NCBI GenBank assembly: GCA_037576195.1
Contig: CM075103.1
Location: 37,957,250 to 38,021,249, forward strand
Reading direction: 5' to 3'
From: Phytoseiulus persimilis
Taxonomy: Eukaryota > Arthropoda > Arachnida > Mesostigmata > Phytoseiidae
DNA: 64,000 nucleotides
The notes under the pieces are model-generated. The model made no database searches. It saw only the letters and a list, made by a program, of their open reading frames with translations, and was not told the origin of the DNA. The position numbers and the translations under genes are program-made. Positions 13,597 through 26,454 of this stretch are shown here, in pieces (positions within the stretch are counted from its first letter, which is position 1; each line of letters opens with the position of its first letter).

Positions 13597-14131
13597 ATGA
13601 TGGATCGTGCTCTGCTGTACTATGCGGTGTGTAACGCCGAGCTTGCAGCGCTCGAAACATTGCGACAATATGCAGAGATCTCTCGTGTCCCCCGAAGTCG
13701 TACAGCTGAAATCGATGAAATTCTGACATCCGACAAGGGAACACAGTGGTTGCCTCGGAATTCGCTTCAGCTCCTTATCTGTTTGCCATCTGTCTCGAAG
13801 CAGAAGTGGATAATCTCTCCGAGAGTGGAGATCCCGTGCCCAAAAAATCGACAGATAGAGATGAACCCGGTGCTAATTGATCGTTTGCCCGCGATCCCGT
13901 ATACCGCTCGCTTCCAAACTCCTCTATTTCCGGCAGAGGCATCTCTCGGAAGCTCACGGAGCGTGACCCTTTGCGAGGAAAGGGCGAAAATCGCCACATG
14001 TCTGACAACGGGGACACAGGAACGATCGTAGTCGATATTCTCCACAGACATCACGGAACTCCAAAGCCTCGGGGCTTCGCTCTATCGGATCTTATCGATA
14101 GCGGAGAATTTCAATCTGAAAGTCTCTAAAG
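13597..14131 (+). pseudogene. Unidentified coding-like tract in two frames
   Basis: From ATG 13597 the first 48 codons (starting MMDRALLYYAVCNAELAALE) are 37% G-starting. From about 13740 the coding-like signal moves to another frame, including FASAPYLFAICLEAEVDNL and an acidic tail. It crosses one in-frame TGA (near 13883) and reaches TAA at about 14131, passing DTGTIVVDILHRHHG. This would be one decayed gene with a frameshift and a stop. The opposite strand is also open over 13767-14054 and reads protein-like, so the strand is not certain. No family recognised. Confidence 0.25.
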
Positions 14132-17100
14132 TCGGCAATCCAGTAGCGGTGCCGCGCGGAACACAGATCGCTTGTCCGTAACGGCGAAGTCAAAGTTCAT
14201 CTCCGTTGGAATCGAAACTAGGGTCCGTGCATTCGGCGGATTGGTGCCCGGCAGACAACGATTTAGGCTGAGGCGAATCTGGGACTGGTTGGCTCCTCTT
14301 TTCCATGTTTTCAGTGCGTCAGTTCGAGCGCCAAACCATCGGCGTTCTCATCATCCACAGTTCATCGTCCGCGGGACTCCTCGTAAGCCAGTCTCGCCCT
14401 CCAGCGCGATCTCCACGCATCCCAATTATCTCTCTGATTCCCGGAAGTTCGGAAAGATTGACTCGGGTGTGACTGGCGGTGTAGCGCTCAAAATTTGGGA
14501 TTGCTCGAGACCTGGTCTGACCTTAACGCTGTCCGGTACTGAGAAGTTTATTGCGTGGGACACATTCCGATAATCGGCCTGTGTGGGTTGCTCTCCGAAT
14601 CTGAGTGACGTCCGCTGGATAGTTGGACGCTTTCGACTCGCTCGATTTCATAACAAGAGTCTCCGAAAGTGTGGAGCTGCCACTCCAGCGAACGGTTCGT
14701 TTGTCAAATTGGTAGTGAAAGGGACGCTCATGATTCGTTCCCGGAGTTTTTGTGCGAACAACTCCGGAGCGGAGGCGCTTCCTAACAGCTAAAAATACTC
14801 TCTATGAACACAGAGAACAACCGGCGATTTCCTTTGTCGGGTAGTCTCAGGAACGGCTCCTCCGTGATCCCCACGCACGTCTTGTTTGGTGGTTAACAAT
14901 GCGGATGATGGCTTTCGTTCTGCTGCGAAAGTCATCGCCCTGGAGCTCCAGTCAACCTACCGAATCTCGCACCGATCTGCACCTGCCCTCCCCTCCATTC
15001 TTGGGGAGCACGGTGAAATAGGAACGAGACGCATGATCGTGGTCGAGAAACAGGTTGCAGAACGACGTGACTTCCAGTTTTCTCAGCGATTTAGCGCAGC
15101 ATGCGACGAGCATCTTCATTTCAATCCATCAGTCGAGGGTATCAGACTCACTCGAGCACAAGCGAGGGGCGCCGTCTCCCGGGAGATCGCTCACTCGAAC
15201 TCCGACCTGTTCCGGCTCGATGTGGGCTCCGAGCTGGGACTGCGGGGCGCCCCGTCGGCGCAGCCCTCGCGCATCGATTTTCGTGCCGGGCTCATGTTCG
15301 CGCATGCCTGTCAGGTCACCTGAAAAGCTTCACCGGTGGAGTGAAATCTCGTCCGATGAACTGAGTCCAATGGAATCCTTTCGTATTCACGGAGTTCCGT
15401 GACACCGAGAGCCCTCCAACGTTGCCATCTCGGAGCGAGCCGGCCAAATACAACAGGGCCTCGTCAGACCAGACTCGGGTATGGCGGGCGCTGGTTACAG
15501 CGGACTCCCCTTGGCCTCTGCCAAGCCCCTATATCCCTCTGTGTTGAAGATTACGGTCAGAACGGACTAATCCCTAGGCCTATCTTGCTCGTCGGAGTCG
15601 ATTCGGCTACATCGGAATAATCTGCGCGGCACAGGAAATCGGAGGCGCGGCTAGAACGGCTGAATCGTTCGCTGAAGGCGGACGACACAGATGCTCCCGG
15701 CGAGTGCACCGTCGTGGACGGCAAGTTGAGCACACATCTAGGAATCCTGATGATGATGACGATTATAATCATAGTCGCGAGCATTCCATGACGCAGTCAA
15801 CATGATTCCAAAACCTGTGAGGATGTTTGTGATACGATTGAATCGTCCACGGGATATGTTCATACATCGAAGTAGAATCTGATCCACCCTTCACAATATG
15901 ATCGAAGATTTCTATTAAGGGGGGCATTTCCGCCCTTTGCACGCCACTGGCTCTTCTGTGGAAGAGCAAACTAGGTTCTCTGTTTCGAGGAAGTCGCTGT
16001 GCATTCGTCGTCATGGTATTCTACTCAAGGTCCGACGCCACAGACGCTGCAGGCCCGGTGCCCTGTTTCGCCGGGGTTTTCTGCCTTCAGCAAGTTGCGC
16101 GCGTCCTGGAAAAGACGGGCTGACTAAGGAGGGACAATCAGGAGAACTGCGAGAAGCAGTCAAACCAGTGTCTCACGTCGTATTCTAAACGACAGGCCAA
16201 TCAGATGCCGTGGACGATTCAGAGCAGGCGAACGGCCAACCGGAACTGCCGCATCGACCCGCGTTTACGTGCGGTGGTGCTCCGCTCTGTCCGGCTCAGC
16301 TACTTCAGCGGCACTACATCGTACGAGACCGTAACGAAGATGGACGCATGTCGCGACGGAGCATCCGACAGGATCATTAGCGTGAGGAGACATCGAGATC
16401 GGAATCTGAGTTGAGCATATAAGCTGCCGAGAGAACCAAGCCGAAACGAGAGCAAATATCACAGGGAGAAGACCTGTATTCGTCGGCAACCGCTTGAAGA
16501 GCGGGGCGAAGGGTGAAGTGGGGTCTAGAACGAGTGAAACAGCGTCCCGTTCCTGTGCCTCGTTTGACGAAAGGTCTGCGGCCTCTTCAACCAGAAGTCC
16601 TCATCCACCATTCAGAAATGAAGTCACTGTTGAAAGATCAAGGCGGGGTCCGGCGAGCGGTTGCTCGGGAGAGGCGGAACCGGGAGCGGATATCGTCGCT
16701 TATCGAGAACAATATCGAGACAGCGTGAAAGCAACAGGCCCGATCGCGACTCGAGTCATCTGGGCTCGGCGTCGTTCCTACAGCGATCAGTCAGCGATCC
16801 GATCCGAGCTCACATGCGAGCCGTTTTGACTTGGAAAATACACTCCTCAGACTTGAGGTTTCTAAGTTTCATGTTTCTTCCTCCATGGGCGCCAATACTC
16901 TCGAATCGTCCATGATCCGAGGACCTTGTCCGAGTCAAGGTCTCGAGGAATATTCAGCAGGAAACCATCGATTCGACCTAGAATTCGTTCAGAGTCCGGG
17001 GATCTCAATACGAACGCGATCGACGTAGATGCCTCGTGAGCCCTTCCAACGAGGATGACTCTCTTCGTACTCTGTTCGGTACCTCCAACTGGAGAAATTG

Positions 17101-20100
17101 GACTCGAGTCCTTGGTTCCGAGTCATGCAACAAAGTCAGCCTTTCCGGGCTCGGCTTCATTTGGGAACAGCGGCCCAAATGACACGTTTGCCAGAGGGCA
17201 CCGCCGACAGCAAACTGCTGCGTTGGTGGAGCGGAGAGATCGAAAAGAGAACCGCTGTGGACGCTTCATTACCGCTGAAGCATCGGAACCCGTGGAAACA
17301 GCGGAAACCCGAGCAGAGCAATGCAGTGGGCGCGGTTTGATAGAGATCGGAGGAGATTGATCGAGCACCCAGAAACGCTGAGATCGCGAGCTCATCCCCG
17401 ACGCCTGATCACGCTACGAGTGATGTGAAACATACGGCCGGCTGCCACTCTCCCCTCTTCTTACCTCCTCGGTGACGTCACTCTCGTCGCACGACGGGTC
17501 CATGATCCGCATCGGGCTCAGTGCAAAACACGCTCTGCGACCAGGGAATGAACAAAACAACTCCCACCGCTGATCCACACGTGTACCGAGTGCCTTCATG
17601 GGCGGTATGGAGGTGAGATCCACCGGAGTTGGAAGCCGTTCTTATCTTCGGCGCCGCTCCGGTAGACTCGACGATTTCACAATGACCCGCCTTGGAAACC
17701 CGATGATCGGGACAGCCCTCACCGAAGAATCCCCGCACCGGGAGCACGACGTATCGCGAGCGATTTGCGATGAACGTCGACTAGTTTACGGGTTCCACCC
17801 AGCAATCATTGTATTCAGGAGTCGAACCTCGCTCACAACTCGTCGAGTTCATCAGTGACAGATCACCGCTCGGACAGAATGTGAGATGTACTTCCCGCTC
17901 TCGCGGATCCGAAGTACATCGCAAGAAGCACAGTGGTGGCAGATGTCGTCATGAATCTGAGAAAATCATCAATGTGCGTGTTCTACAGATTCCCATTTTA
18001 ATAAGTAGAATTCAGCGAGTCGAGAGACTTGTTCCGGATGGCAACCCGGGGAGTCTGCTCGTCCGAGCGGAATCGTGAGACGGTGTTTCGGAGTCAGCCG
18101 AATCCCAAATGTTCCCGCAATCTCAACTAGGCACTCTATGAGTTGAACGGCCGGAGCTCAGCGATCTCACAAGTGTCCCATGACGACGTCCTACAAGTCC
18201 CTTACAAAGCAATCAGCGCTCGGACAATTTCTTTGCGGGGAACACGGCCCGAAATGTGGACGGCAAGCAAACAAGCTGAGCAGAGTCTTTATCGTCACGG
18301 CTTCCGAAAATCGTTCCCTAAGGCGCTCGGATAACCGACGGCGCGAAGGGGAGCTCCGCAAACAACATGCTGTCCGAGACGAACACAAGGCCGCGACAGG
18401 AGCAAAATGAGTCATCGGGTGCGATATCAGAATGACGTACCGGCTTGTTCGCAATCAGGAGTCCACGAACGCCCGCCATTGCTCGCCACAGCGGATGCTT
18501 CGTCATAATTCCAGCAGATGAGGCCGGGGTGAGGCTCTGAGCTGCGGGGACGGGAAGTCCCGCGTGTTTAATGCATCGTTTTTGTTTTCCGTCGCCCGAT
18601 AACCGCAAATTCTTCCGTGGGTCGGTTTCTGGACAGCTGCGTGATGTTGGGAACAATGAATACCTCGAGCGAGGAAGAAACAAGATAAATGATATTTAAT
18701 TTGCACCACCGCCGAGCTTGTTTATTTTCGGCGACGCGTGTCATCTGCTGTCAATCAAGCTCCGGAAAGAGCCATGCACGGTTCTCGGAACTCGAAACGC
18801 ATCACCCATCAGCGCCAGTTGATCCACCAAAGTCTACCATGGCAGGATCAAGATCGGGATAGAGTGTCGCATGGAAGTCTCACCTAGGACGAATATCTGA
18901 CAGATTCCCCTCTCGTTCTCCGATCGCTGCTAGACCCGGAAACTTCTGACTGAGGTCCGACACCCTACCTGCAGTGGTTTTCGCGAAAGGCTCCCGGAGA
19001 TGCAACGAAGTCTCCTGAGGAAGGTTCGGGATGAGTCCACTTCAGAGGAACCCGAGCTTCGATCCGATCCTCAAGGCTGGAACGCATTCCACGGGAACCG
19101 ATGGCCGGGACGGGTAGCAACCGGTATCTGTGATATAAAAGCTACACGGTTCTAGGGAGTTGATCGGCGTCGGAGGAGCTCTGGTACGCAATGAGAATTC
19201 CTCCCTGTTAGGCTTTGAAAGCCGATCTTGGCAATCGAATCGAATCTCACCAGTCGTCCCGGCCCAGAGTGAAAAACCATTTTTCATCGCCGCTCTTTGA
19301 GGCTTGAACGTCATGCCAGGGAATGGACTTGAAGAGGAGCGGGTGTGATCGCGGGAAGATCCCATTTCCCCACCGTATTTCATCATGGAACTCGTTTCCA
19401 CCCAAGTTGTAAAGGAAGTTGCTCTGCATGGAAGGCAGAGGGTACCATGGCAAGAGCGCGAGAAAGCGAGTTTGAGCCACGGCGATCTCATGGTGCGAGA
19501 GAATCGAGTTCCACATTCCGTCGGGCCCGAGTTTGAAGTTTCAGATTTTGGGGCACTTTGCTACTCTGTTCGGTGATGGTTTACGATGGGTAGGATACCC
19601 GAGTTTTAACACCCATAATTCATCATCTGTCAGGGCTTGACGTCCAAGCGCACTCGAAATACCGACATGAGCATAAGCCAGAAATGTGAATGAATTGCCC
19701 CTCCGGCATAACATGACTTCAGGCCAGTCCCGATGTATCTCGCTCACTCGCTGCGCTGAACGAAATTCAAATATTCCTCCGGGATGACTCCCGGTTCCCT
19801 TCCTCTCTGAATGCTAGGCATTTCGAAGTTGTCGGGGGCTTCCGGACATGGATTGTCAACTATTTCCTCCGGCAATATCTGAGCTCATGAGCCCAACGTT
19901 GGTTGTGGGTCCGCGTTCTCGATCCAATCCAAGACAGTGTTCATATCAACTTTCAACGACCATCGCCAGATTATCGTCATCATCCTTAAAAGCTTTCGGC
20001 GCAAATATCTTCCGCGGTGGGTCCGTCGCCCCGCTGAACACGCTCCCCGTGTTCTTAATGAACAACGTTATAAGTTATGAGATGAGCACTTTCGGAACCT

Positions 20101-21129
20101 TCCAGCCAGTCCGACACACCTGGCGTAAGAATTGGGGGTTACGAGCGATATTGATCAGCGATATTATCGGACTACGCCGAATCGAATTTCGTACGGCAAC
20201 GATGCAGCTCAGTTCGCGAAAGTCCCAGGTATCAGAAGCGATTCCCAACGGACCGGGTTACATCGAAATGAGCTCAGAGGAGCCTCAAGCTTAGAGTGAA
20301 TTTCGCCAAATAAACTAGCTGCCACTCAAAGGTCTCCTGAGCCTCGTCGGCGGAAAAGCCGCGCGTAAAGAGCAGCGCTCCCTAACAGGCAGTAAGCATT
20401 CTTCTGGCTCGATGTCACAGCTTCGTTTGCATATCCCGCTGGAAACCCTGGCAGCTGGGAGCCCGCAGCGGTTTTCTCGTCATCGTATCCGCTCTTCCGG
20501 GCAACGCAAGATGGCAGCGCTCCACACACTGTAGATCACAGCCTTGTCGCCCAGAGCTGACTTCAACGCGTGGACCGAGGGCCGGAATGGAAGTGGGAGC
20601 GTGGAATTCCACACCGCGATCGATCGCTCGACTCTGCATCGTCCGAAGCTCTCCTCAGGATCCCTGATCGAGGATGGATACCCCTCACTCTCATAACATG
20701 GCTCAGTGAATTGAACAGGCACTCGAGTACCTGGAGAAGTTGAATGATTGTTGGGCGCAGCGAGTGGCTCCTTCCCTATTCGGATCAATCTCCGACTGAC
20801 TCCGAGACCGGATAGTCTTCTGCACACAGCTCCACCAGGATGGAGCACTGGGATTGAGTGCTCAGCCGCATCGGAACAGATCGGGGGAAAACGGACTGCG
20901 GCCTCACTCACAGGGTCTCCGCCAGGTGATGAGATCGATCTTTGTTCTTACAGAGATTCTCCTGAAACTGACGAGAACTCCGAGAGCGATCCGAGCTGTA
21001 CCGGTTTTTAGGGTTAGAACTCAAGTTTCTATTGAATCGATGGTTCACGAATGGCTACAACGTCTCCCCAGTAGGTGGAGGATTTACCGAGAACATTCCG
21101 GCTGACAAGCTGAAGGGTAAGCGTACCAG
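14132..21129. other. No recognised gene; weak open frames and one orphan TATA box
   Basis: Open + stretches at 14172-14573, 14583-14792 and 14886-15323 share one frame, separated by stops, and read moderately protein-like without any domain. TATAAAAG at 19134-19141 is a good core-promoter match, but no convincing frame follows it. Nothing upstream of 21130 could be matched to the missing 5' half of the LINE. Confidence 0.3.
19848..20294 (+). CDS. Hypothetical open frame, 148 codons
   Basis: ATG 19848 in a reasonable context (GGACATGG), TAG at 20292-20294. The translation has few runs and a mixed composition, but only 23% of residues are V, A, D, E or G, so there is no codon-phase support. 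No domain, signal peptide or membrane helix is recognised. A frame of this length is expected a few times by chance in a window this size. Listed because it is among the longer ATG-started frames. Confidence 0.12.
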   Translation: MDCQLFPPAISELMSPTLVVGPRSRSNPRQCSYQLSTTIARLSSSSLKAFGANIFRGGSVAPLNTLPVFLMNNVISYEMSTFGTFQPVRHTWRKNWGLRAILISDIIGLRRIEFRTATMQLSSRKSQVSEAIPNGPGYIEMSSEEPQA

Positions 21130-21259
21130 TTGTGGGCCTTCCGACGCGTTCTCCGTCCTCATCCACTCTATGCTCGGCTACCAAGAGTAGAGACAACAGA
21201 AGGCCTCCGACAAGGATGCCCAGGAAGCCCTGTATTATACCTAACATACACCTCCTCAC

Positions 21260-22231
21260 TTGAAGAGCGCCTACAGAACAGTGGCTGCGGCTTCAGAGTA
21301 CGACAAAAAAGGAAACTTTTGGAACACGTTGGAGAAGAAATACACCAACATATCCGGACTGCTTTCCGCCGACGATCTCATCCTGATGGGGAGAAACTTC
21401 GGGGAACTGGAAAAGCTGTTAGAAATCACGTCCCAGTTCGGAGACGAAATGAAACTGACATTCAATCCAACAGAGGGTCCGACCATGATTCTCTCCGAGT
21501 GTGGGATTGGCACAGGGAAAACCCTCAAGGTCCAAGGTAGGGACATACCGAAGGCCTCGCACTACAAGTACCTGGGAATCACGGTATCAGACAATGAGAA
21601 CTACGTGAGTGTCCAAGAGGACATCTTGGTAGAAAAATCTCAGAAGGTTCTGAACCAAGTGCAAGCAAGAGCGCTCTGGGGATTCAACAGATTTGAAAAC
21701 ACCAAGACGCTGTGGAAGGCGGTCGCCGTCCCAGCACTCACATACGCGAACGTAGTGACAGTCATGTCGAAATCTCTGGAGAATAGAATATCGGTGGCCC
21801 AGAACGAGGCGGGGAGATTTTCTCTTGGGATCCCCAACAGCAAAGTGGCAAGCGAATCCGTCACAGGCGAGCTGGGCTGGTCAACCTTCAGAAGAAGAGA
21901 AGCTCAAAGTGAGGTGAGATATTTCAACAGAGTAAAATCCATGCAAGACTACAGATGGCCGAAAGCCATACTGGACATGTTGGAACTAACCGGAGTGAAA
22001 ACAAGGGCGATACAGAGAGAACAGGAACTGCGCCGTGAATTTGAATATGGAGCGATCACCCTAACCCTCACGGAGGAGGGCATCCCACTCCAGGGTACTT
22101 TCAACAAACCAATCAGAGAAAAGATTGGCGGGATAGAAACGGCTAAATGGAGAGACTCAATGAGTCGGAAAGTTAGTCTGACCCGATACAGGACCCACGC
22201 TATGGAAAGAGGGACCAAGAAAAAACCCTAG
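21260..22231 (+). pseudogene. LINE ORF2 segment: RT palm and thumb, 323 codons, closed by an internal TAG
   Basis: This is the longest open frame in the window. It begins in the stretch before the SADD catalytic box and runs through the RT thumb. There is no true start here: the frame is entered by a frameshift from the preceding frame (GLRQG block, 21130-21310). The stop at 22229-22231 lies inside the conserved C-terminal region. The codons after it (DNSRGSALL) are in the same frame and continue the family pattern, in which I recall a tyrosine before D-N/G-S. The TAG is therefore probably a nonsense mutation of a Tyr codon; that last step is inference from memory of the family. Confidence 0.85.
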
Positions 22232-22516
22232 GACAACAGCAGAGGATCCGCCTTGCTGGCGCTCAGCAGAGAAGGAATGCTTAGAACAAGGAGCGTCAGA
22301 ACATACTCCGAACCCGGACTAGAAACGACCTGTGTGAAATGCAGAATGGTCCGGGAGACCATGCGCCACGTAATCTGTGAATGCAACGATGCCTTCTTCG
22401 AGGACGAGGAAGTGCTGAGGCGACTGGGACTCGACGAAGACCCCTCACTGGAGACGATGGACCAAACCAAGAGACTCCTACAGCAGTGGGAGAAAGAGTC
22501 ATATAATATCCGCTGA
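22232..22516 (+). pseudogene. LINE ORF2 C-terminal zinc-knuckle segment
   Basis: These 94 codons continue the same frame after the internal TAG. They include an arginine-rich LSREGMLRTRS stretch, then Cys and His residues spaced C-x2-C-x8-H-x4-C at 22331-22384, then an acidic tail ending KESYNIR and TGA. Arthropod non-LTR elements commonly end their ORF with such a zinc knuckle, thought to bind element RNA or target DNA. The sequence after 22516 becomes AT-rich and no poly(A) or simple-repeat tail is seen, so the 3' UTR boundary is unknown. Confidence 0.8.
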
Positions 22517-25500
22517 GTTCACTCGCCACTCAAGTGAAAGTGTCATCATATTATGAGGATAAATTAATACCAATGCCGCTTGAGGGATCTCTTCTTTGAC
22601 ATAGGATACGTCATAATTCGCACCTCTGCTTTCAAATCAACCGGAAATCGATGATGGATACTGAGTGGTTTCGTTTCGGATTATCTCAAAGAGAACCAGC
22701 ATCAATGGGTTTCAAGGATTCACTCACTCCAAATGATCTTTTGGTAATCACATCGGAGAAAACTGTTGGTTCATATAGGAGAGTCAAGTCTTTCCCCACT
22801 CCATCGTTTTCGCCAGAACGATTAGTGGTGAGCGTCTCTCGTCGCATGGATCTGCCGCGCCGTGAACTTCGTCAACGGGAGCTGCCGCCGTTTTCGTGAG
22901 GGCTCGTTGTTGAGAGCGGGTCCAAAATGTCTACTGAGCGTTTGAAAAACATTCGTTTCCGAGCTAGCTTGACTCGAGACGCCGCATGACCGAACACAGA
23001 AACGAGGAGATACATCAGTATTTCGTTGCTCTATCAGCATGAAGAATTTGTATCTCCCATCCGTACCGACAGTTGGCCTCCTGTTGCCTAAAAGTCTCCG
23101 ATAGATTCCAGATTTCTCAATGCGGAGAACGTACATAGCCCTGCATCACCGGGCCAACTGTCTCATCGAAGCACGAAGGGTATTCATTGGAAAGCATCCA
23201 AGCAGTAAATCGACGATGGTGCCGTGTGGGTGAGGTTTTCTCCCGCGCTGGTAAGTTGGTGTCAGCCGAAGTATTGTATCGCCCCGACCTTCTTCCCTAC
23301 TCAATACTATGTAGGTCTCTCGGTTACATGACAGCATTCGAGCCGTGTAGACCACAGGATCTAATTAGGGCCAGCGAGCATGTTCCCGAGCTCCGTGAGC
23401 GAGATCACGGACTTTGTTCTCTCATTAATGGAGAGGTAGGATTTGTCTTCGAGAGCTGCCTCTCCGTCTTCTAGGAGACCCCGGGAGATCCCTCATTCCT
23501 GCAGTGGTGAGGAGCGGGAGAGTTAACGGGGACGCTACATAGGCGGAACACGGCAGGGTCGAATGCGCTTTCATTATTTCGAATGTTCTGTGACGCCTAA
23601 AGCCAGAGATGGCTCGGAACTATGACCCAAGCTAGCAAGTTTTCGTTCTGATTTTGAATCTCTTCAGCAAGACTAGGTTCCTTGTGCTCAAATCTGGCGC
23701 TCAAGCATCACGTGTTTTTTTTTCTAACATTCGCCGAGCTGACTGGTTTTGAGAAACGGTCAGACCGGCCATTGGAAAGACCTCTACCACTTTTGAGACA
23801 TGCAGAGAACATCCGTATACCTGCAAAGGCGACGTCAGGGACCATTTGCTCTGATTGTAATCAGCGACCGAAGGGAGAGATGCGCCTCCAAATTCGAAGG
23901 CGTGAGCTGCGAAATCTGGTAGTGGAATCGTAACTGATAGCAGTCGAGAAACAGGGGTTTGTGTGCCCTTGTCGGTTAGAACACACCTTCCGCGTGGATT
24001 GAGAGCGAATCCCTACTCGTCCTTCTTCAGGATCGCGTTCCTCGAAGATCGGCAAAATATTTTCGCCCATGAGATGGATTCAATTCTCTCGAAGTCGCTC
24101 CATGTGTCGTTTCCGGTCTAGATCGCCTGATCACGAGATATTATGGCGGGCGCAGAACAGCCTGGTCTACCTCGTAGTAGAAGTCATTTCGTCTGCTCTC
24201 TGACACCCGTATCTCATCAAAACTTTCAAGAGCTTGGAGGCCACAGCTAGCGGAGTCTGGCGGAAAGCGAGTAATTCTAAACACACCATGTTCTCACACA
24301 CCTGACGATGTCGTCTTCTTGTTCTCCAAGAAGGAGCTCTGGACCACGTCCTATTTTCTGCAATGCGGAACTCTACGGGGTTCACAGTGGTACTTCGAAT
24401 GCTTTGGCATCAACATGGAGGATGTCCGGAAACGCAGTAACGCTCACGTCATATTGAGAGCCTTCACAACCTCGGATGGTATGGTATTTGGAGTTGGAAG
24501 TAGCTCACCTCGGGCACGCTGGACCTTCTCTCATTAGAGCGCACAGGAAGACGCCTATTCCCAAACAGCCGGGCAGGGAGTTCGAGCTTTCAGTTGAGAC
24601 TGAGACGAATGAGCTAATGCGCCTTCCAGAAAGGTTCTCGAGCGAGGAGAATCGTCATGATAAAATTTGAAGTCAAGATCCAAAACCTTGGGAGCTCTGT
24701 TCGACTCAGAGAGTCACGGAATTCCCGGAACTTCATCAAGTGTATGGATGTGAAACACGTTCGCAGAGTGCTCATGACACGAGTTATAGTTAGACTTCTT
24801 CGATCCCGCGATACGGAGAATATGAATAACACGGGGAAAACCCTGCAGTCTGCCATACGGGCCCATAGAACTCTGCGGAATGTTTTCCGTATCCTCTGTG
24901 ATTCCCGTATTCCGAAAAATCACGTCAAGTTGTGACCAGCAGCAAGATATACCTCGAACTTGCCTTATCTCGTTTCCTAGTTATCGCCGCGGGGAGGAGA
25001 GTTGTTCCATAGATCTTTTCCTTATTTAGGCGATAGCCCGTGGTATGGACACAAAGTGAGTGAAGCCAGAAATCCAGGCAACTACTCCCGAATCCTCGGA
25101 ATTCGTAGAGAAGGTTATTATTCGCTCCCGTCGACATCTCGCCGAGGAAGTGCGAATCCGACGAAATCCCCACCAAGGAAACGACGGGACGAGTTCTTCT
25201 GATGCTAAACACACTTCTCCAGCCCGCAGGGCAACATTCCAACTCGAAGTCACGCGAAACTTTCTTCGGAGATCTCCGGAACAGGAAGCGGATTCCCAGG
25301 TGCGCTTTGAGCCCTCGGATTCCGGGCCCCGAAGTCCGAATCCTGGGAAAATCGATGAATGTTTAGTCCGCGACTATCCACGATACGGGAGCTCAAGGAA
25401 GCGCGCTCTATATTCCTCTCAAGCACAACCCGATAACGTGGCATCGAGATGGTTTCCAGACGAGGCGGAAGCCATGGAATCGCGATTCGCATGGGAGCCA

Positions 25501-26436
25501 CCAATGTCAAAAGTCGTCCAGATTCAGGGGGCGAGCCCTTGGGGCGCGCTCGAGGTTATAATGAGATGAAGATATCCTGGACCGTGTCAAGGTTGGACTC
25601 GAAGCTCCAAAAGCCCCTAGCACGAACACAACAGAGCCCGTCTCTGATGGAACTTTCTTGGAATCTCCGGGATTCCGTCGTGACGGGACAAGGAGGATAA
25701 TGAAGCAAAAGAAGTCATCCCGTGTGTTGACTATCTGTTCCTTTGTTCGGATGAGCGAGAATGAACTCTCCCCGCTTCCCTCTGCACTTCATCTCGAGCC
25801 ACTTCCCAGAGATCGTTGCTGAATAAGCAGCCGAGTATACGGATGGTGCAGATGGGCGCGCTTGATCACAGCAGAGACCTTGTCTCGACCCTCCTATTCT
25901 CTATCCCAAGCCGCCCCGACGACTTCGAGGAGGCTCCCATGAGCCGATGTACGGAGTCGTCTGTGTTCGGTCTGTATATTTTTCAGCGGGAACTTCTTTG
26001 GTCCAACTACCGCTCGTCTGCTATTTCCTCAGAGCTCGAGAACAATCGGTGACGTCGCGTGTTCACGGCTGCTGGCAAATGATTCTCGATCTGGTGACAT
26101 CAAATTAGTTCTGACGTGTGATACTCTCCTGATTTCGAACCTGATCCATGGCTGGTCGAGTTTGGATCGAGGAAACGGCGATTGCGAGTGGAGGATCCGC
26201 GCGCGTGAAACCGCGCAGACGGAGCAAGAGACGCGAGGCCACAGCGGAGGTTCGACACGGCACGGCTCGGGTCTCGTGAGAGGGGCGGAAAAACATGGGC
26301 GAAAGCAATCTTCGCCAATCACAACACTTCCGAGTGGTTCGTTCCATTGGCTCGCCCAACTGTCTTGCTTTGTTCAATGCACAACACCGACTCGAGTGAT
26401 AAGCAGAGCGTCGCAATGCGAGGGGGAGGCTTCCGT
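22517..26436. other. No recognised gene; may include the LINE 3' UTR at its left edge
   Basis: The first 60-100 bp are AT-rich and may be LINE 3' UTR. A 95-codon + frame at 23187-23474 and a 92-codon frame at 24657-24935 are unremarkable. No repeat of size was seen by eye. Confidence 0.3.
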
Positions 26437-26445
26437 GGCCACGCC
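26437..26445. repeat. Target-site duplication, left, foldback copy 1
   Basis: GGCCACGCC lies directly before the left terminal inverted repeat and is repeated exactly at 27016-27024 directly after the right one. An exact 9-bp match at both outer edges of an inverted-repeat element is unlikely by chance and marks the insertion site. Confidence 0.75.
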
Positions 26446-26454
26446 GGTCGGGTA

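Larger units (their letters stand above)
21130..22516 (+). mobile_element. 5'-truncated non-LTR retrotransposon (LINE), reverse transcriptase to C-terminus, disrupted
   Basis: This is the reverse-transcriptase part and C-terminus of a non-LTR retrotransposon ORF, the enzyme that copies element RNA into a nicked chromosome. The GLRQGCPGSPVLYL block lies at 21202-21243 and the catalytic SADD box at 21365-21376. A thumb-like segment with GELGW follows at 21866-21880. A C-x2-C-x8-H-x4-C motif at 22331-22384 matches the terminal zinc knuckle of such elements. The frame changes once, between 21296 and 21315, beside an A6 run. The second frame is open from 21260 to an in-frame TAG at 22229-22231, then continues in the same frame to TGA at 22516. 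The endonuclease domain and the upstream RT motifs are missing, as expected of 5' truncation. The style resembles tick LINEs from memory; the clade is not assigned. The 3' end and target-site duplication were not found. Confidence 0.9.

Noticed and set aside
17800..17890. Possible tRNA-Ser on the minus strand (GTCCGAGCGGT and GGTTCGACTCC)
   Set aside because: A- and B-box-like strings are present, but acceptor and anticodon stems do not pair.
24834..24925. Possible hairpin from repeated ATACGG/CCGTAT strings
   Set aside because: Pairing is broken and short; no consistent stem longer than about 8 bp.
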